Origin: Methyloligella halotolerans
GTDB taxonomy: Bacteria > Pseudomonadota > Alphaproteobacteria > Rhizobiales > Methyloligellaceae
Direction: 5' to 3'
DNA: 64,000 nucleotides
Assembly (NCBI RefSeq): GCF_001708935.1
Contig: NZ_MASI01000001.1
Span: 1-64,000 of the forward strand
The notes beneath the pieces are model-generated. The model had not been told where the DNA came from and ran no database searches. It saw only the letters and a program-made list of their open reading frames with translations. A program made the position numbers and the translations under genes. This document shows, in pieces, positions 52,726-60,896 of this stretch (position 1 is the first letter of the stretch; each line of letters opens with the position of its first letter).

Positions 52726-54297
52726 CTAGATCGAGAGCTGCTCGTCCGGATCGACCTCTCCGTCGTAAGGTGACGGAGCCGGCGCCTCGGGCGTCTCGTC
52801 GGTCTCCGGCGCCTCTTCCTGCGGGGCGTCATCCTCCGATTCTCCCTCGTCAGGAGCGGCTTCCTCGGTGCCGGGCTTAGCGGTATCCGGCTTGGCAGGC
52901 TTCTCCTCGGCAGGCTTCTCGGACGGAGCTTCCTCAGTCTCGGGCGCCTGCTCATCCTTCGGCGCCATCTCCTCGACGGAGTCCGTATCCGGCTCGGGCA
53001 CTGTCTCCGCATTCTCGTCGGGAAGGGGCGGGACCGGAGCCTTCTCGTCCGGTGTCTCGGCGCTCTCGGGTGCCTCGTCCTCGGGCGCTGCCGGCGCTTC
53101 GGGCTCGGTCGCATTCTCCTCTGGAGCGGGCTCCTCCGCCGGCGCAACGTCCTGTTCCGCCGGGGCGGGTTCCGGCTCTGTCGCCGGCTCTTCAGCCTTC
53201 GGTGCTGCGTCCGGCTCCGGCGTCTCGCTGCCATACAAGGGTGCGTCGCGCTCCGGCTCTTCCGTGGCACTTTCGCCGGGAGCGGTGTCGTCAGGCTCGG
53301 TCTGGCCGGACTCGGCTTCGGCGGCCGGTTCGCTTTCGGGCGCCTCGTCCTGAGCCTTCCCGGTCTCCTCCGTCTGAACCTCGTCCGCAGCGGTCCCGCC
53401 GGTGTTCTTATCGTCTTCCGGTGTTACGTCCTCGGCGTCCTCTTCGACGGCCTCCTCAACCGACTCCTCGCCCATCAGATCTTCTTCGGTGGCGAGGGGC
53501 TTGTCCGGCGCGGTCTCTTCTGTGACAGGGCCTTCAGCCTCCGGCGCCTCCTGCTCGAGGGTCTCCTCGACGACTTCTTCCGTCGTCGCATTGGGGTCGA
53601 TGAGGTGGAAGGACTGGCGGAAGCGAAGAGCCTCCTCGGTCTTGGCGTGGCCGGGCGGGCCCGCCGTCACGAGCATGTAGATCCTGTCGCCCGAGGGCAG
53701 CAGATCGATCAGGTGGATGAGGCTGTTGGTCTTGTCGATCGTGGTCGCTTCATAGCCGTGCTGACGGTCGATCCTGGCCGGGCCCTGCTTGGAAACGGTC
53801 GAGCCGCTGCCTTTCGCGTAGGCTTCGACGACCCGACGGTAATAGTCGACATCGGCTTCGGGTGCGCGGCCTTCGGGATACTCGAAGACGATCGTGTGAT
53901 AGGCCGTGCCGTCGCCGGGATCGACCTGATAGTCGTGCTGGATCAACGGCGTATGGCCGGCGACCGGCTTTGCGGTGACCTTGGGCTGGCCGGGCAGGGC
54001 GACCGAGAAGAGCTGCTCCGGCGCCTTGAAGATGATCCAGCCTGACTCGGTGAAGCGCCGCTTGAGAGCTTCGCGGGCCGCCTGCTCGTCCTTCTTCACG
54101 GGAAGCGGGGGGACAACCGGCTCGTCGGGCTCCTCGGCGTCGGGTTCCTCCGTATCCGGCGCCTCGACATCCGGATCCGCCTGGGCCCAGGCCGCGTCAG
54201 AAATCCAGCTCGAGGGCCCCGTTTGAGTCCCCGCCGGCGCAACAAGCCCCAGGCCGCCAATCGCAAGACCGGCGAGCGCCACAACGACAATCCGCAT
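52726..54297 (-). CDS. Exported protein with a long Glu/Pro/Ala-rich acidic tail
   Basis: 523 residues from ATG 54297 following GAGGGACGG. The signal peptide (MRIVVVALAGLAIGGLGLVA) is followed by an acidic linker (VEAPDTEEPDAEEPDEP) and a folded domain of about 160 residues (about 75-240: GWIIFKAPEQLFSVALPGQP, YHTIVFEYPEGRAPEADVDY). After residue 245 about 280 residues are low-complexity repeats of E, P, A, T and D. The tail is coding, with consistent codon usage. The domain resembles small periplasmic proteins of unknown function. The tail could be a flexible anionic spacer binding cations or wall components. Starts at 54309 and 54330 are alternatives. Confidence 0.7.
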   Translation of the reverse strand: MRIVVVALAGLAIGGLGLVAPAGTQTGPSSWISDAAWAQADPDVEAPDTEEPDAEEPDEPVVPPLPVKKDEQAAREALKRRFTESGWIIFKAPEQLFSVALPGQPKVTAKPVAGHTPLIQHDYQVDPGDGTAYHTIVFEYPEGRAPEADVDYYRRVVEAYAKGSGSTVSKQGPARIDRQHGYEATTIDKTNSLIHLIDLLPSGDRIYMLVTAGPPGHAKTEEALRFRQSFHLIDPNATTEEVVEETLEQEAPEAEGPVTEETAPDKPLATEEDLMGEESVEEAVEEDAEDVTPEDDKNTGGTAADEVQTEETGKAQDEAPESEPAAEAESGQTEPDDTAPGESATEEPERDAPLYGSETPEPDAAPKAEEPATEPEPAPAEQDVAPAEEPAPEENATEPEAPAAPEDEAPESAETPDEKAPVPPLPDENAETVPEPDTDSVEEMAPKDEQAPETEEAPSEKPAEEKPAKPDTAKPGTEEAAPDEGESEDDAPQEEAPETDETPEAPAPSPYDGEVDPDEQLSI

Positions 54298-54455
54298 TCC
54301 GTCCCTCATCGCGCTTCGTTTGATTCTCATCTTTATCACAGGCGGAACGGCCGGTCCTCGTCCCCGTGGCGTCCCTCCGCCGATAGGAACTCTCCACGCA
54401 AGCCGTTGTTTGTAAGGTGAGGCAACAGCCAATATTTCCGGCATTTTATTCCTGT

Positions 54456-55421
54456 ATGACAAGGCAAGAGAACTTCGAAATCCCGCCCCATCCTCGGAAT
54501 GAAGCGGGCGAAATGCGCTGTGTGGGAGTGGAGATCGAGTTCGGGGGACTCGACGGTTTGACGACGGCCGTCTTCCTGTCCGAGGAGCTTGGGGGCGAAT
54601 ACCGCCAGACCGATCCCTTCGCCTACAAGGTGACCGGCACGTCCCTGGGCGACTTCGAGGTCATGCTCGATACGAGCTATGCCCACTACAAGGGCAAGTC
54701 CCACAAGTTTCTGGACGAGGTTGGCGCGCGCCTCGCAAATCTGTTCGGGGCCGCTGCGGAGCTCGTGGTCCCCTATGAGATCGTCACGCCGCCCGTGCCC
54801 ATGGACAGGCTAGGGAAGATCAGCAAGCTCTTGCGGCGTATGGCGGAGAGCGGAGCGAGCGGCACGGAGACGAGCGTCTTCTTCGCCTTCGGTTTGCACC
54901 TCAATCCCGAGGCGCCGTCGCTGACCGCTGGGGGCATCCTGCCGATCCTGAAGGCCTTCGCGCTTCTCAGCCCGTGGCTCTGGCGGAGCATCGATCCCGA
55001 TCCGACGCGCAGGCTCCTACGGTTCGCAGAACCCTATGGTTGCGATTATGTGCGGCTACTCGCCGACCCTTCCTACGAGCCCGAGCTGGCGCGCGTGATC
55101 GACGACTATTTGGCGCACAATCCGACCCGCAATCGCGATCTCGATATGCTGCCGCTGTTCGCCCATCTCGATGAGGGGCGGGTGCGAGCCAGATTGCCGA
55201 ACGAAAAGATCAACGGCCGCCCGACATTCCATTACCGCCTGCCGGATGCGAAGCTGGGCGATCCGGGCTGGAGCTTCGCGGGGGAGTGGAATCGCTGGGT
55301 GACGGTGGAGCGACTGGCCGGCGATCCGGAACGGCTGAAGGAGGCCGGGCGGGCCTATCTCGCCCATGAGGGCAGCGAGGAGGCGTGGTCTGACAAGATT
55401 GCTGGGATAATCGGAGCATGA
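54456..55421 (+). CDS. Amidoligase-family protein (glutamine-synthetase-like fold)
   Basis: 321 residues from ATG 54456 (GTG 54417 possible). The amidoligase pattern is visible: MRCVGVEIEFGGLDGLTTAV, GDFEVMLDTSYAHYKGKSHK, ELVVPYEIVTPPVPMDRLGK and FFAFGLHLNPEAPSLTAGG. The EIEF and HxNPE motifs fit the metal/ATP-binding site of the GS-like amidoligase superfamily. Members join amino groups to carboxylates (peptide or polyamine conjugates). The substrate is unknown. It overlaps the next gene, a class I glutamine amidotransferase, by ATGA, a coupling reported for these two families. Function together is inferred. Confidence 0.82.
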   Translation: MTRQENFEIPPHPRNEAGEMRCVGVEIEFGGLDGLTTAVFLSEELGGEYRQTDPFAYKVTGTSLGDFEVMLDTSYAHYKGKSHKFLDEVGARLANLFGAAAELVVPYEIVTPPVPMDRLGKISKLLRRMAESGASGTETSVFFAFGLHLNPEAPSLTAGGILPILKAFALLSPWLWRSIDPDPTRRLLRFAEPYGCDYVRLLADPSYEPELARVIDDYLAHNPTRNRDLDMLPLFAHLDEGRVRARLPNEKINGRPTFHYRLPDAKLGDPGWSFAGEWNRWVTVERLAGDPERLKEAGRAYLAHEGSEEAWSDKIAGIIGA

Positions 55422-56149
55422 AACCGAGAATTGGCGTGACAAGCTCGGCGAGGGGCGGCTGGCGTAGCTTCCTCATGCACCGCCTGGCGCTGTGGCGCGC
55501 CGGCGCGAAGGCTGTGCGGCTGGTGGCGGGCCGCGGCACGCCGACGGAGGATCTCGATGGCTTCATCATCGGCGGCGGCGACGATATCGGTGCGGAGTTC
55601 TATGGCGGCGACATGCTGCCGGATGTTCGTATAGACCCGGTCCGGGATCAGCTGGAGTTCGACCTCCTGAAGGAGATCCTGCCGACCGATAAACCGATCC
55701 TGGGCATCTGCCGGGGCGCGCAGGCCATCAACATCGCGCTGGGGGGCACGCTCCATACCGATATACACGAGGTGTACGAGGAAGCGCCGAAGATGCGCAC
55801 GGTGCTGCCGAAGAAGCAGGTGCTGGTTCTGGAAGGAAGCCGATTGGACGCGATCCTGAAATGCTCGCCCTGCAAGGTGAACGCCCTGCATCACCAATCG
55901 ATCGACAAGCTCGGTGACGGGCTGAAGGTGGTCGGCCGCGATCAGGTCGGGATCGTTCAGGCCGTCGAAGGCGAGACGAACCGGTTCCTGGTCGGGGTGC
56001 AGTGGCATCCAGAGCTGTTGTTCTACGCCAAGGCCCAGCAGCGGTTATTCCGCGCGCTGGTGGAGAGCGCGAAGGCTTTCGCGCTTGGAGAGGTCGTGTT
56101 CGCCTCGGGCCGGGCCAGCGTCGAACTGTCCGAAGGGAAGGGGGCATGA
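55418..56149 (+). CDS. Class I glutamine amidotransferase / gamma-glutamyl-hydrolase-like (Peptidase C26)
   Basis: 243 residues. The nucleophile elbow is ILGICRGAQAINIALGGTLH (Cys at about residue 93). The His/Glu pair is in VGVQWHPELLFYAKAQQRLF. LDGFIIGGGDDIGAEFYGGD is the typical GGxDI entry. PuuD-type enzymes hydrolyse gamma-glutamyl amides, and others release ammonia for a partner ligase. It starts within the amidoligase stop (ATGA) and ends within the start of the TVP38-type gene (ATGA), so all three are translated together. It may remove or supply the group the amidoligase handles. Confidence 0.88.
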   Translation: MKPRIGVTSSARGGWRSFLMHRLALWRAGAKAVRLVAGRGTPTEDLDGFIIGGGDDIGAEFYGGDMLPDVRIDPVRDQLEFDLLKEILPTDKPILGICRGAQAINIALGGTLHTDIHEVYEEAPKMRTVLPKKQVLVLEGSRLDAILKCSPCKVNALHHQSIDKLGDGLKVVGRDQVGIVQAVEGETNRFLVGVQWHPELLFYAKAQQRLFRALVESAKAFALGEVVFASGRASVELSEGKGA

Positions 56150-56889
56150 GCGGCGCCGAGGGTGAGTCCCAGGCCACGCCGTTCTCCCGCTACAAGCTCT
56201 GGATCGCTGCCGGCGTCTTTCTCCTGCTTGCGGCCGGCGCCTATCTGCTGCGCACGGAGATCACGCTCCCGACCGAAGATCAGATCAAGGCGCTGCTCGA
56301 CAGCATCGGGATCTGGGGCCCGATCGCCATCATCGGCCTGCGATGCCTGGCCGCCATCCTTGCCGTGGTGCCGAGCTCGGTGGTGGTGATCGCCGCGGGC
56401 GCGGCCTATGGCGCGGTGCTGGGCACAGTCTACGTGCTGATCGGCGCGGAGCTCGGCGCTGCCATCGGCTTCCTGATCGGACGTGCCCTGGGCCGCGACT
56501 TCGTTGAGGAGCGGGGCTGGATCGCCGCGCTGCAGGGCACCAAGGTGGGGTCATGGCTGCTCGCGCCCGACGCGAGCCAGAACCGGCTTATGCTCGCCGT
56601 GCTCTATTGCCGCCTGCTGCCCGGCCTCAATCTCGACGGGGTGAGCTATGTCGCCGGCGTGACGCCGCTCAAGCTATGGCGCTTTCTGGCCGGAAGCTTC
56701 GGGGGGCTGCTCCCCTATACGCTGCTGCTGGCCTTTTTTGGCGACGGGCTGATGGAAATGGATTCCAGCCAGATCGCCATCGCGATCGGCGCGCTCGCCT
56801 GCGTCGTCGCGCTGCCTTTCGTGTGGAAGGCGGTCGCGGCATACAGGCGGCGGAAGGGGGACGGCGCGCCGGCGGAGCCGGGCGCCTGA
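56146..56889 (+). CDS. TVP38/TMEM64 (DedA-like SNARE-associated) membrane protein
   Basis: 247 residues, about six hydrophobic segments. The family signature is in LAAILAVVPSSVVVIAAGAA, GAELGAAIGFLIGRALGRDF and LYCRLLPGLNLDGVSYVAGV, TPLKLWRFLAGSFGGLLPYT. These membrane proteins share the VTT fold and are thought to move lipids or small molecules. It is the third gene of the amidoligase operon, translationally coupled to the amidotransferase. In this position it may handle the export of the product or its lipid carrier. The role is inference. Confidence 0.88.
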   Translation: MSGAEGESQATPFSRYKLWIAAGVFLLLAAGAYLLRTEITLPTEDQIKALLDSIGIWGPIAIIGLRCLAAILAVVPSSVVVIAAGAAYGAVLGTVYVLIGAELGAAIGFLIGRALGRDFVEERGWIAALQGTKVGSWLLAPDASQNRLMLAVLYCRLLPGLNLDGVSYVAGVTPLKLWRFLAGSFGGLLPYTLLLAFFGDGLMEMDSSQIAIAIGALACVVALPFVWKAVAAYRRRKGDGAPAEPGA

Positions 56890-56937
56890 GCCCCGTGTCC
56901 TGGGAAAATCCGCTCGAAGAACGCTTCGGCGGTCAGA

Positions 56938-57417
56938 TTACTTGGTGAACTCGACGTCGCCGCGGGATTTGAGATCCAGCTTGGCGATGCATTCGTCGAT
57001 CTCGCCGTTCTCGTCGGCGCAGGCGGTCACATCGTTGAGCAGAAGCTGACCAACCTTGTCACAAGTCACGTCGCCGATATCGAAGACCTTGAGGCTGGTC
57101 TTATCTGCGGCGAGCGGCGCGGCCTCGACGGCGAGGCGTTTCGAGACGATGCCATCGGCCCCGAAGACCACCAGGTCGAGCTTCAAGGTCTTGAAACTGC
57201 TGCCCGTCTCGTTCTTGAAGACGAGGTAGGTCCGGCACGCATTGCCTTGCGTCTCGAGCTTGTTCAGCTCCATGCTCAGCTTGCCGGCTTCGTCGGCGGC
57301 GGGCTCTCCAGCGGGAGCCGCAGGGTCGCTCTCCTGAGCATAAACACCGGCGGGGTGGGCGAAGATGCCGCCCAGAGCAATCAAGACGGTAAGAAGTGCA
57401 GCAGGCACGAACTTCAT
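56938..57417 (-). CDS. Exported protein of unknown function with paired cysteines
   Basis: 159 residues from ATG 57417, preceded by GAGGAG. The signal peptide is KFVPAALLTVLIALGGIFAH. The mature part starts acidic (ESDPAAPAGEPAADEAGK), then a folded domain (ACRTYLVFKNETGSSFKTLK, AVEAAPLAADKTSLKVFDIG) with four cysteines (NACRTY, VTCDKV, TACADE, DECIAK) that could make two disulfides. I do not recognise the family. It is convergent with the amidoligase operon and divergent from the phosphatase. Confidence 0.72.
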   Translation of the reverse strand: MKFVPAALLTVLIALGGIFAHPAGVYAQESDPAAPAGEPAADEAGKLSMELNKLETQGNACRTYLVFKNETGSSFKTLKLDLVVFGADGIVSKRLAVEAAPLAADKTSLKVFDIGDVTCDKVGQLLLNDVTACADENGEIDECIAKLDLKSRGDVEFTK

Positions 57418-57565
57418 CGGAGTCTCCTCTTTCACGTTTCCTCTCGCCAGCCTTCAGGCCTTGCCCGGCCGGTTGTGGGGCGCGGTTTCCATCCGTTTCT
57501 CTATAAGGAGATGGGTCGGATGCCTAGGGGGCGTTGGCATTCAATAAAATAGCTGCATAGATTTC

Positions 57566-58282
57566 ATGTCGGATATGAAGCTGCCCGAAGACAATCGAAT
57601 CTACGCCATCGGAGACGTGCATGGCTGCCTGGATCTCCTCGACCCGCTCCTTGAGACGATCGCAGAAGACATCGCGGCGCATCCCAATCAGCGCGCGGAG
57701 CTGATCTTTCTTGGCGATCTGATCGATCGGGGGCCGGACTCCAAGGCGGTGATCGACCGGGTGATCTCCTCCAGCCTCCCTGCGCCGGCCAGCTTCCTCA
57801 TGGGCAATCACGAGGAGATGCTGCTCAAGTTTCTGGAAAAGCCCGCCGAAGGGCTGCAATGGGCCATGAATGGCGGGGAAGAGACGCTGCGCTCTTACGG
57901 GATCGCGCCCGAGGATCTGCCGCGTCATCCGGAGGCGGCGCGGGATCGTCTTCTCAAGGCCATGCCAGCGGCCCATCTGGATTTCTATAGGGATCTCCAG
58001 CTGTTTGCGGCCCGCGGCGACTATTTCTTCTGCCACGCGGGCGTGCGCCCCGGGGTTCCGCTCGACCGGCAAGACCGCTTCGATCTGCTTTGGATCCGTG
58101 AGCCGTTTCTCGGCACGGACGAGGATTTCGGAAAAGTCGTGGTGCACGGCCATACGCCCGTTAGGGCGGTCGCCGACCTGCCCAATCGGATCGGCATCGA
58201 TACGGGCGGGTTCATCTGGGGTAGGCTGAGCGCCGTGGTTCTCTCCGGTAACGAAAGGACATTTCTCGAAAGCCGCCGATAG
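57566..58282 (+). CDS. PPP-type serine/threonine phosphatase / metallophosphoesterase
   Basis: 238 residues. The five metal motifs are complete: IYAIGDVHGCLDLLDP (GDxHG), FLGDLIDRGPDSKAV (GDxxDRG), FLMGNHEEMLLKFL (GNHE), FFCHAGVRPG and VVHGHTPV. It resembles the bacterial PrpA/PphA group that dephosphorylates proteins or diadenosine polyphosphates. The protein is cytosolic. The upstream gene is divergent. The 18-bp tandem repeat after it lies before the glutaminase gene. Confidence 0.9.
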   Translation: MSDMKLPEDNRIYAIGDVHGCLDLLDPLLETIAEDIAAHPNQRAELIFLGDLIDRGPDSKAVIDRVISSSLPAPASFLMGNHEEMLLKFLEKPAEGLQWAMNGGEETLRSYGIAPEDLPRHPEAARDRLLKAMPAAHLDFYRDLQLFAARGDYFFCHAGVRPGVPLDRQDRFDLLWIREPFLGTDEDFGKVVVHGHTPVRAVADLPNRIGIDTGGFIWGRLSAVVLSGNERTFLESRR

Positions 58283-58293
58283 AGTCCGGTCCC

Positions 58294-58333
58294 GCCACGA
58301 GATTCGGTCTTGCCACGAGATTCGGTCTTGCCA
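58294..58333 (+). repeat. 18-bp tandem repeat, about 2.2 copies
   Basis: GCCACGAGATTCGGTCTT occurs at 58294-58311 and identically at 58312-58329, then GCCA starts a third unit. It lies between the phosphatase stop and the glutaminase start. Confidence 0.9.
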
Positions 58334-58405
58334 AATGTCTCGACAAAACTGGGAAGATTGGCAATCTGTCGGCGGGGAGGCCCGTAGCGAAGGCAGGGCA
58401 AGCGA

Positions 58406-60289
58406 GTGGATCCAGCATTCATTCCCGTTGGCAGCCAGGCGGGCGATGGGGCAGCGATTGCGCCCATCCACGACTATCTGAGCGAGTTGCTGGCCCGGTT
58501 CGCGGATGTCGAGGGCGGCTCGGTCGCCGATTACATTCCGGAGCTGAGCAAGGCCGACCCGCGCGCCTTCGGGATCGCGTTGTCGACCGTCGACGGCGAA
58601 ACTTATTCCGTCGGCGACGCCTTTCAGACCTTCACCATCCAATCGGTCTCCAAGCCCTTCATGTATGGCTACGCTCTGCAGCGCTTCGGCCGGGAGGCCG
58701 TGTTGCGGCATGTGGGGGTGGAGCCGACAGGGGAGGCGTTCAACTCGATCGTGCTCGACGAATCCGAGAACCGTCCCTTCAACCCGATGGTGAATGCCGG
58801 CGCGATCGCCGTTGCGGAGCTCATGGGCGGCGACACCCAGGACGAGCGGATCGCCAATATGGGCGAGCTCTTCTCGCGGTTCGCGGGTCGGCCGCTCGAT
58901 ATCAACGAGGCGGTCTTCCAGTCCGAGAAGGCGACCGGCCACCGCAACCGCGCCATCGCCTACATGATGCTGAATACGGGAATGATCGAGCGCGACCCCG
59001 AAGATGTGCTCGATCTCTATTTCCGCCAGTGCTCGATCAATGTGACGTGCCGCGACCTCTCGATCATGGCGGCAACCCTGGCCAATGACGGTACGAATCC
59101 GCTGACCGGCGACCAGATCATAGCGCCCGAATATGTGCGCGATGTGCTCACGGTCATGAACAGTTGCGGCATGTACAACTACGCCGGCCAGTGGTCCTAC
59201 GAGGTCGGCATGCCGGCGAAAAGCGGTGTCTCCGGCGGCATCCTCGCGGTCATACCGGGGCAGGTCGGTGTCAGTGTCTATGCGCCGGCCATCGACGGCC
59301 ACGGCAACAGCGTGAGAGGGGTTAAGGTCTGCCAGGCGATCTCGTCGGAGTTCGAGCTGCACGCCTTCCATAATCGCACCAACGTCCGGAATGTGGTGCG
59401 GCGCGACTATCGCGGCGACAAGGTCCGCTCCAATCGCCTTCGGGCGCCCGAACAGCGCAAAGTGCTTTCCGATGGCGGCGACAGGATCGTGGCGGTCGAA
59501 GTGCAGGGCGGATTGTTCTTCGGCTCGACGGAGATTCTCCTCCGGCGCCTCACGGAGCTGTCCCCCGGTGCCGACTATATGATCGTCGATTTCCGGCGCG
59601 TGCATCTGGCCGACGATTCCGCCTGCCGGCTGATCGCGCGGGCCGCTTCATACATGGCGGATGGCGGACCGAAGCTGATGTTCTGCGAGATTGCGGAAGA
59701 CGGCCCCCTGAAGCCCTTGCTTGTGCAGCTTCGCGAGGCGATGGCGGGTGACGAGTTGCTCCTGTTCGAGGATGCGGACGCCGCCCTGGAGTGGTGCGAA
59801 GACCAGCTTCTCGACACGCTCGCCCCCAGCCGGTCGGAGGCGAAGTTCGCCCTTTCCGAGCTGGAGATTTTCAAAGGGCTGGATCCTAGCGAATGCCGGA
59901 TGATCGAGGGGCTGCTTCGGCCGCTGATCTTCGAGCGTGGAGAGGTGATTATCCGGGAGGGTGATGCGGCGCGATTGTTCTTCGTGGTGGCGCGTGGAAC
60001 GGCCAGCGTGCAGATCGGCGTGTCCGCCCACGGGCGACAGCGGATGCGCCGCGTTGCGTCTATCGGACCCGGCCTGACTTTCGGAGAGATGGCGCTGCTG
60101 GACGGGGGTACGCGTTCCGCCACTATCGTGGCCGACGAGCGCGTGGTCTGCTACGGGCTGGCGGTCGAAGCGCTACACGAGCTGGCGGAAGACCACCCGA
60201 ACATCATGATCACGATCCTGGGCAATCTGACCCGGGATTTCTCCGAGCGGCTCCGCCACGCCAACGCGGAGATCCGGGCTCTCGAATAG
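58406..60289 (+). CDS. glsA: Glutaminase fused to STAS and cyclic-nucleotide-binding domains
   Basis: 627 residues from GTG 58406. Residues about 15-305 are a serine-dependent glutaminase: FTIQSVSKPFMYGYALQRFG (SxxK), NRPFNPMVNAGAIAVAELMG, and VSGGILAVIPGQVGVSVYAP. STAS spans about 360-465 (DRIVAVEVQGGLFFGSTEIL) and a cNMP-binding domain about 490-615 (FERGEVIIREGDAARLFFVV, FGEMALLDGGTRSATIVADE). It hydrolyses glutamine to glutamate and ammonia. The tail suggests cAMP or cGMP control of activity. The linker EWCEDQLLDTL matches EWCEEELLRER in the SulP protein at 39.6 kb. The fusion is known in several bacteria. Confidence 0.93.
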   Translation: MDPAFIPVGSQAGDGAAIAPIHDYLSELLARFADVEGGSVADYIPELSKADPRAFGIALSTVDGETYSVGDAFQTFTIQSVSKPFMYGYALQRFGREAVLRHVGVEPTGEAFNSIVLDESENRPFNPMVNAGAIAVAELMGGDTQDERIANMGELFSRFAGRPLDINEAVFQSEKATGHRNRAIAYMMLNTGMIERDPEDVLDLYFRQCSINVTCRDLSIMAATLANDGTNPLTGDQIIAPEYVRDVLTVMNSCGMYNYAGQWSYEVGMPAKSGVSGGILAVIPGQVGVSVYAPAIDGHGNSVRGVKVCQAISSEFELHAFHNRTNVRNVVRRDYRGDKVRSNRLRAPEQRKVLSDGGDRIVAVEVQGGLFFGSTEILLRRLTELSPGADYMIVDFRRVHLADDSACRLIARAASYMADGGPKLMFCEIAEDGPLKPLLVQLREAMAGDELLLFEDADAALEWCEDQLLDTLAPSRSEAKFALSELEIFKGLDPSECRMIEGLLRPLIFERGEVIIREGDAARLFFVVARGTASVQIGVSAHGRQRMRRVASIGPGLTFGEMALLDGGTRSATIVADERVVCYGLAVEALHELAEDHPNIMITILGNLTRDFSERLRHANAEIRALE

Positions 60290-60355
60290 CCGATCTCCGC
60301 GCTTGCTCAGCCCGTTGGCGTGCTTTTTTGAAAGATCGATTCAGGTCGGACGACG

Positions 60356-60649
60356 CTAGTCGACATTGATGTTGGCGCCGGGCACACGAATGTTCACGCC
60401 GTCGTCGCGATCCCGGTCGTGATGGTAATCGCTGCGGTCGTGGTCGTAGTGATGATGGTGCTCTTCGGCTTCGTCGTAGTGATCGTAGCGATCGTGATCG
60501 TGACGGTCTCCCGCATCGACGTCGACGCCGCCAGGTCCGATTTCTACGTCGGCGGCCGAGGCGGTCGACGCCACGGGCAGCGCCGCGGCGCTCGCCAGCA
60601 GCAGGGTGGCCACGGCGGATATCGAGGTCAGCTTGGACAATCGGGTCAT
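60356..60649 (-). CDS. Small exported His/Asp-rich protein
   Basis: 97 residues with a signal peptide (AVATLLLASAAALPVASTAS). The mature 64 residues begin VEIGPGGVDVDAGDRHDHDR and continue with long runs of His, Asp, Tyr and Arg (EEHHHHYDHDRSDYHHDRDR), then NIRVPGANINVD. Nine or more histidines in about 35 residues suggest metal (zinc, nickel, copper) binding or storage in the periplasm, but no ligand is proven. It is encoded alone between the glutaminase and the REC gene. The repetitive middle is coding, with a regular frame. Confidence 0.7.
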   Translation of the reverse strand: MTRLSKLTSISAVATLLLASAAALPVASTASAADVEIGPGGVDVDAGDRHDHDRYDHYDEAEEHHHHYDHDRSDYHHDRDRDDGVNIRVPGANINVD

Positions 60650-60896
60650 GACTTCACCTTTCTATCGGTTCGGTGGGCTTAAACGAAATCGCTGATCCGG
60701 GAGTTCCGAGGCGCGCTGACGCGGTCCGAACGGGCCTGCTGGGCAACGAGCGTTTGCAACCGTTAAGGGTGAAATCGCGGGTTAGAAGCGTCTTTTAAGG
60801 GCCTTTTCGCTTTCAATTACACGCGACGGTTTAGCGGAATCGCAAGGTTGTCATTCTAACTTTCCAAAAAAGACAGGGAAGTTTTGGAGTGCTTGC

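Noticed and set aside
57524-59605. 693-codon minus-strand open frame opposite the phosphatase and glutaminase
   Set aside because: It covers two well-supported genes and contains no recognisable domain.
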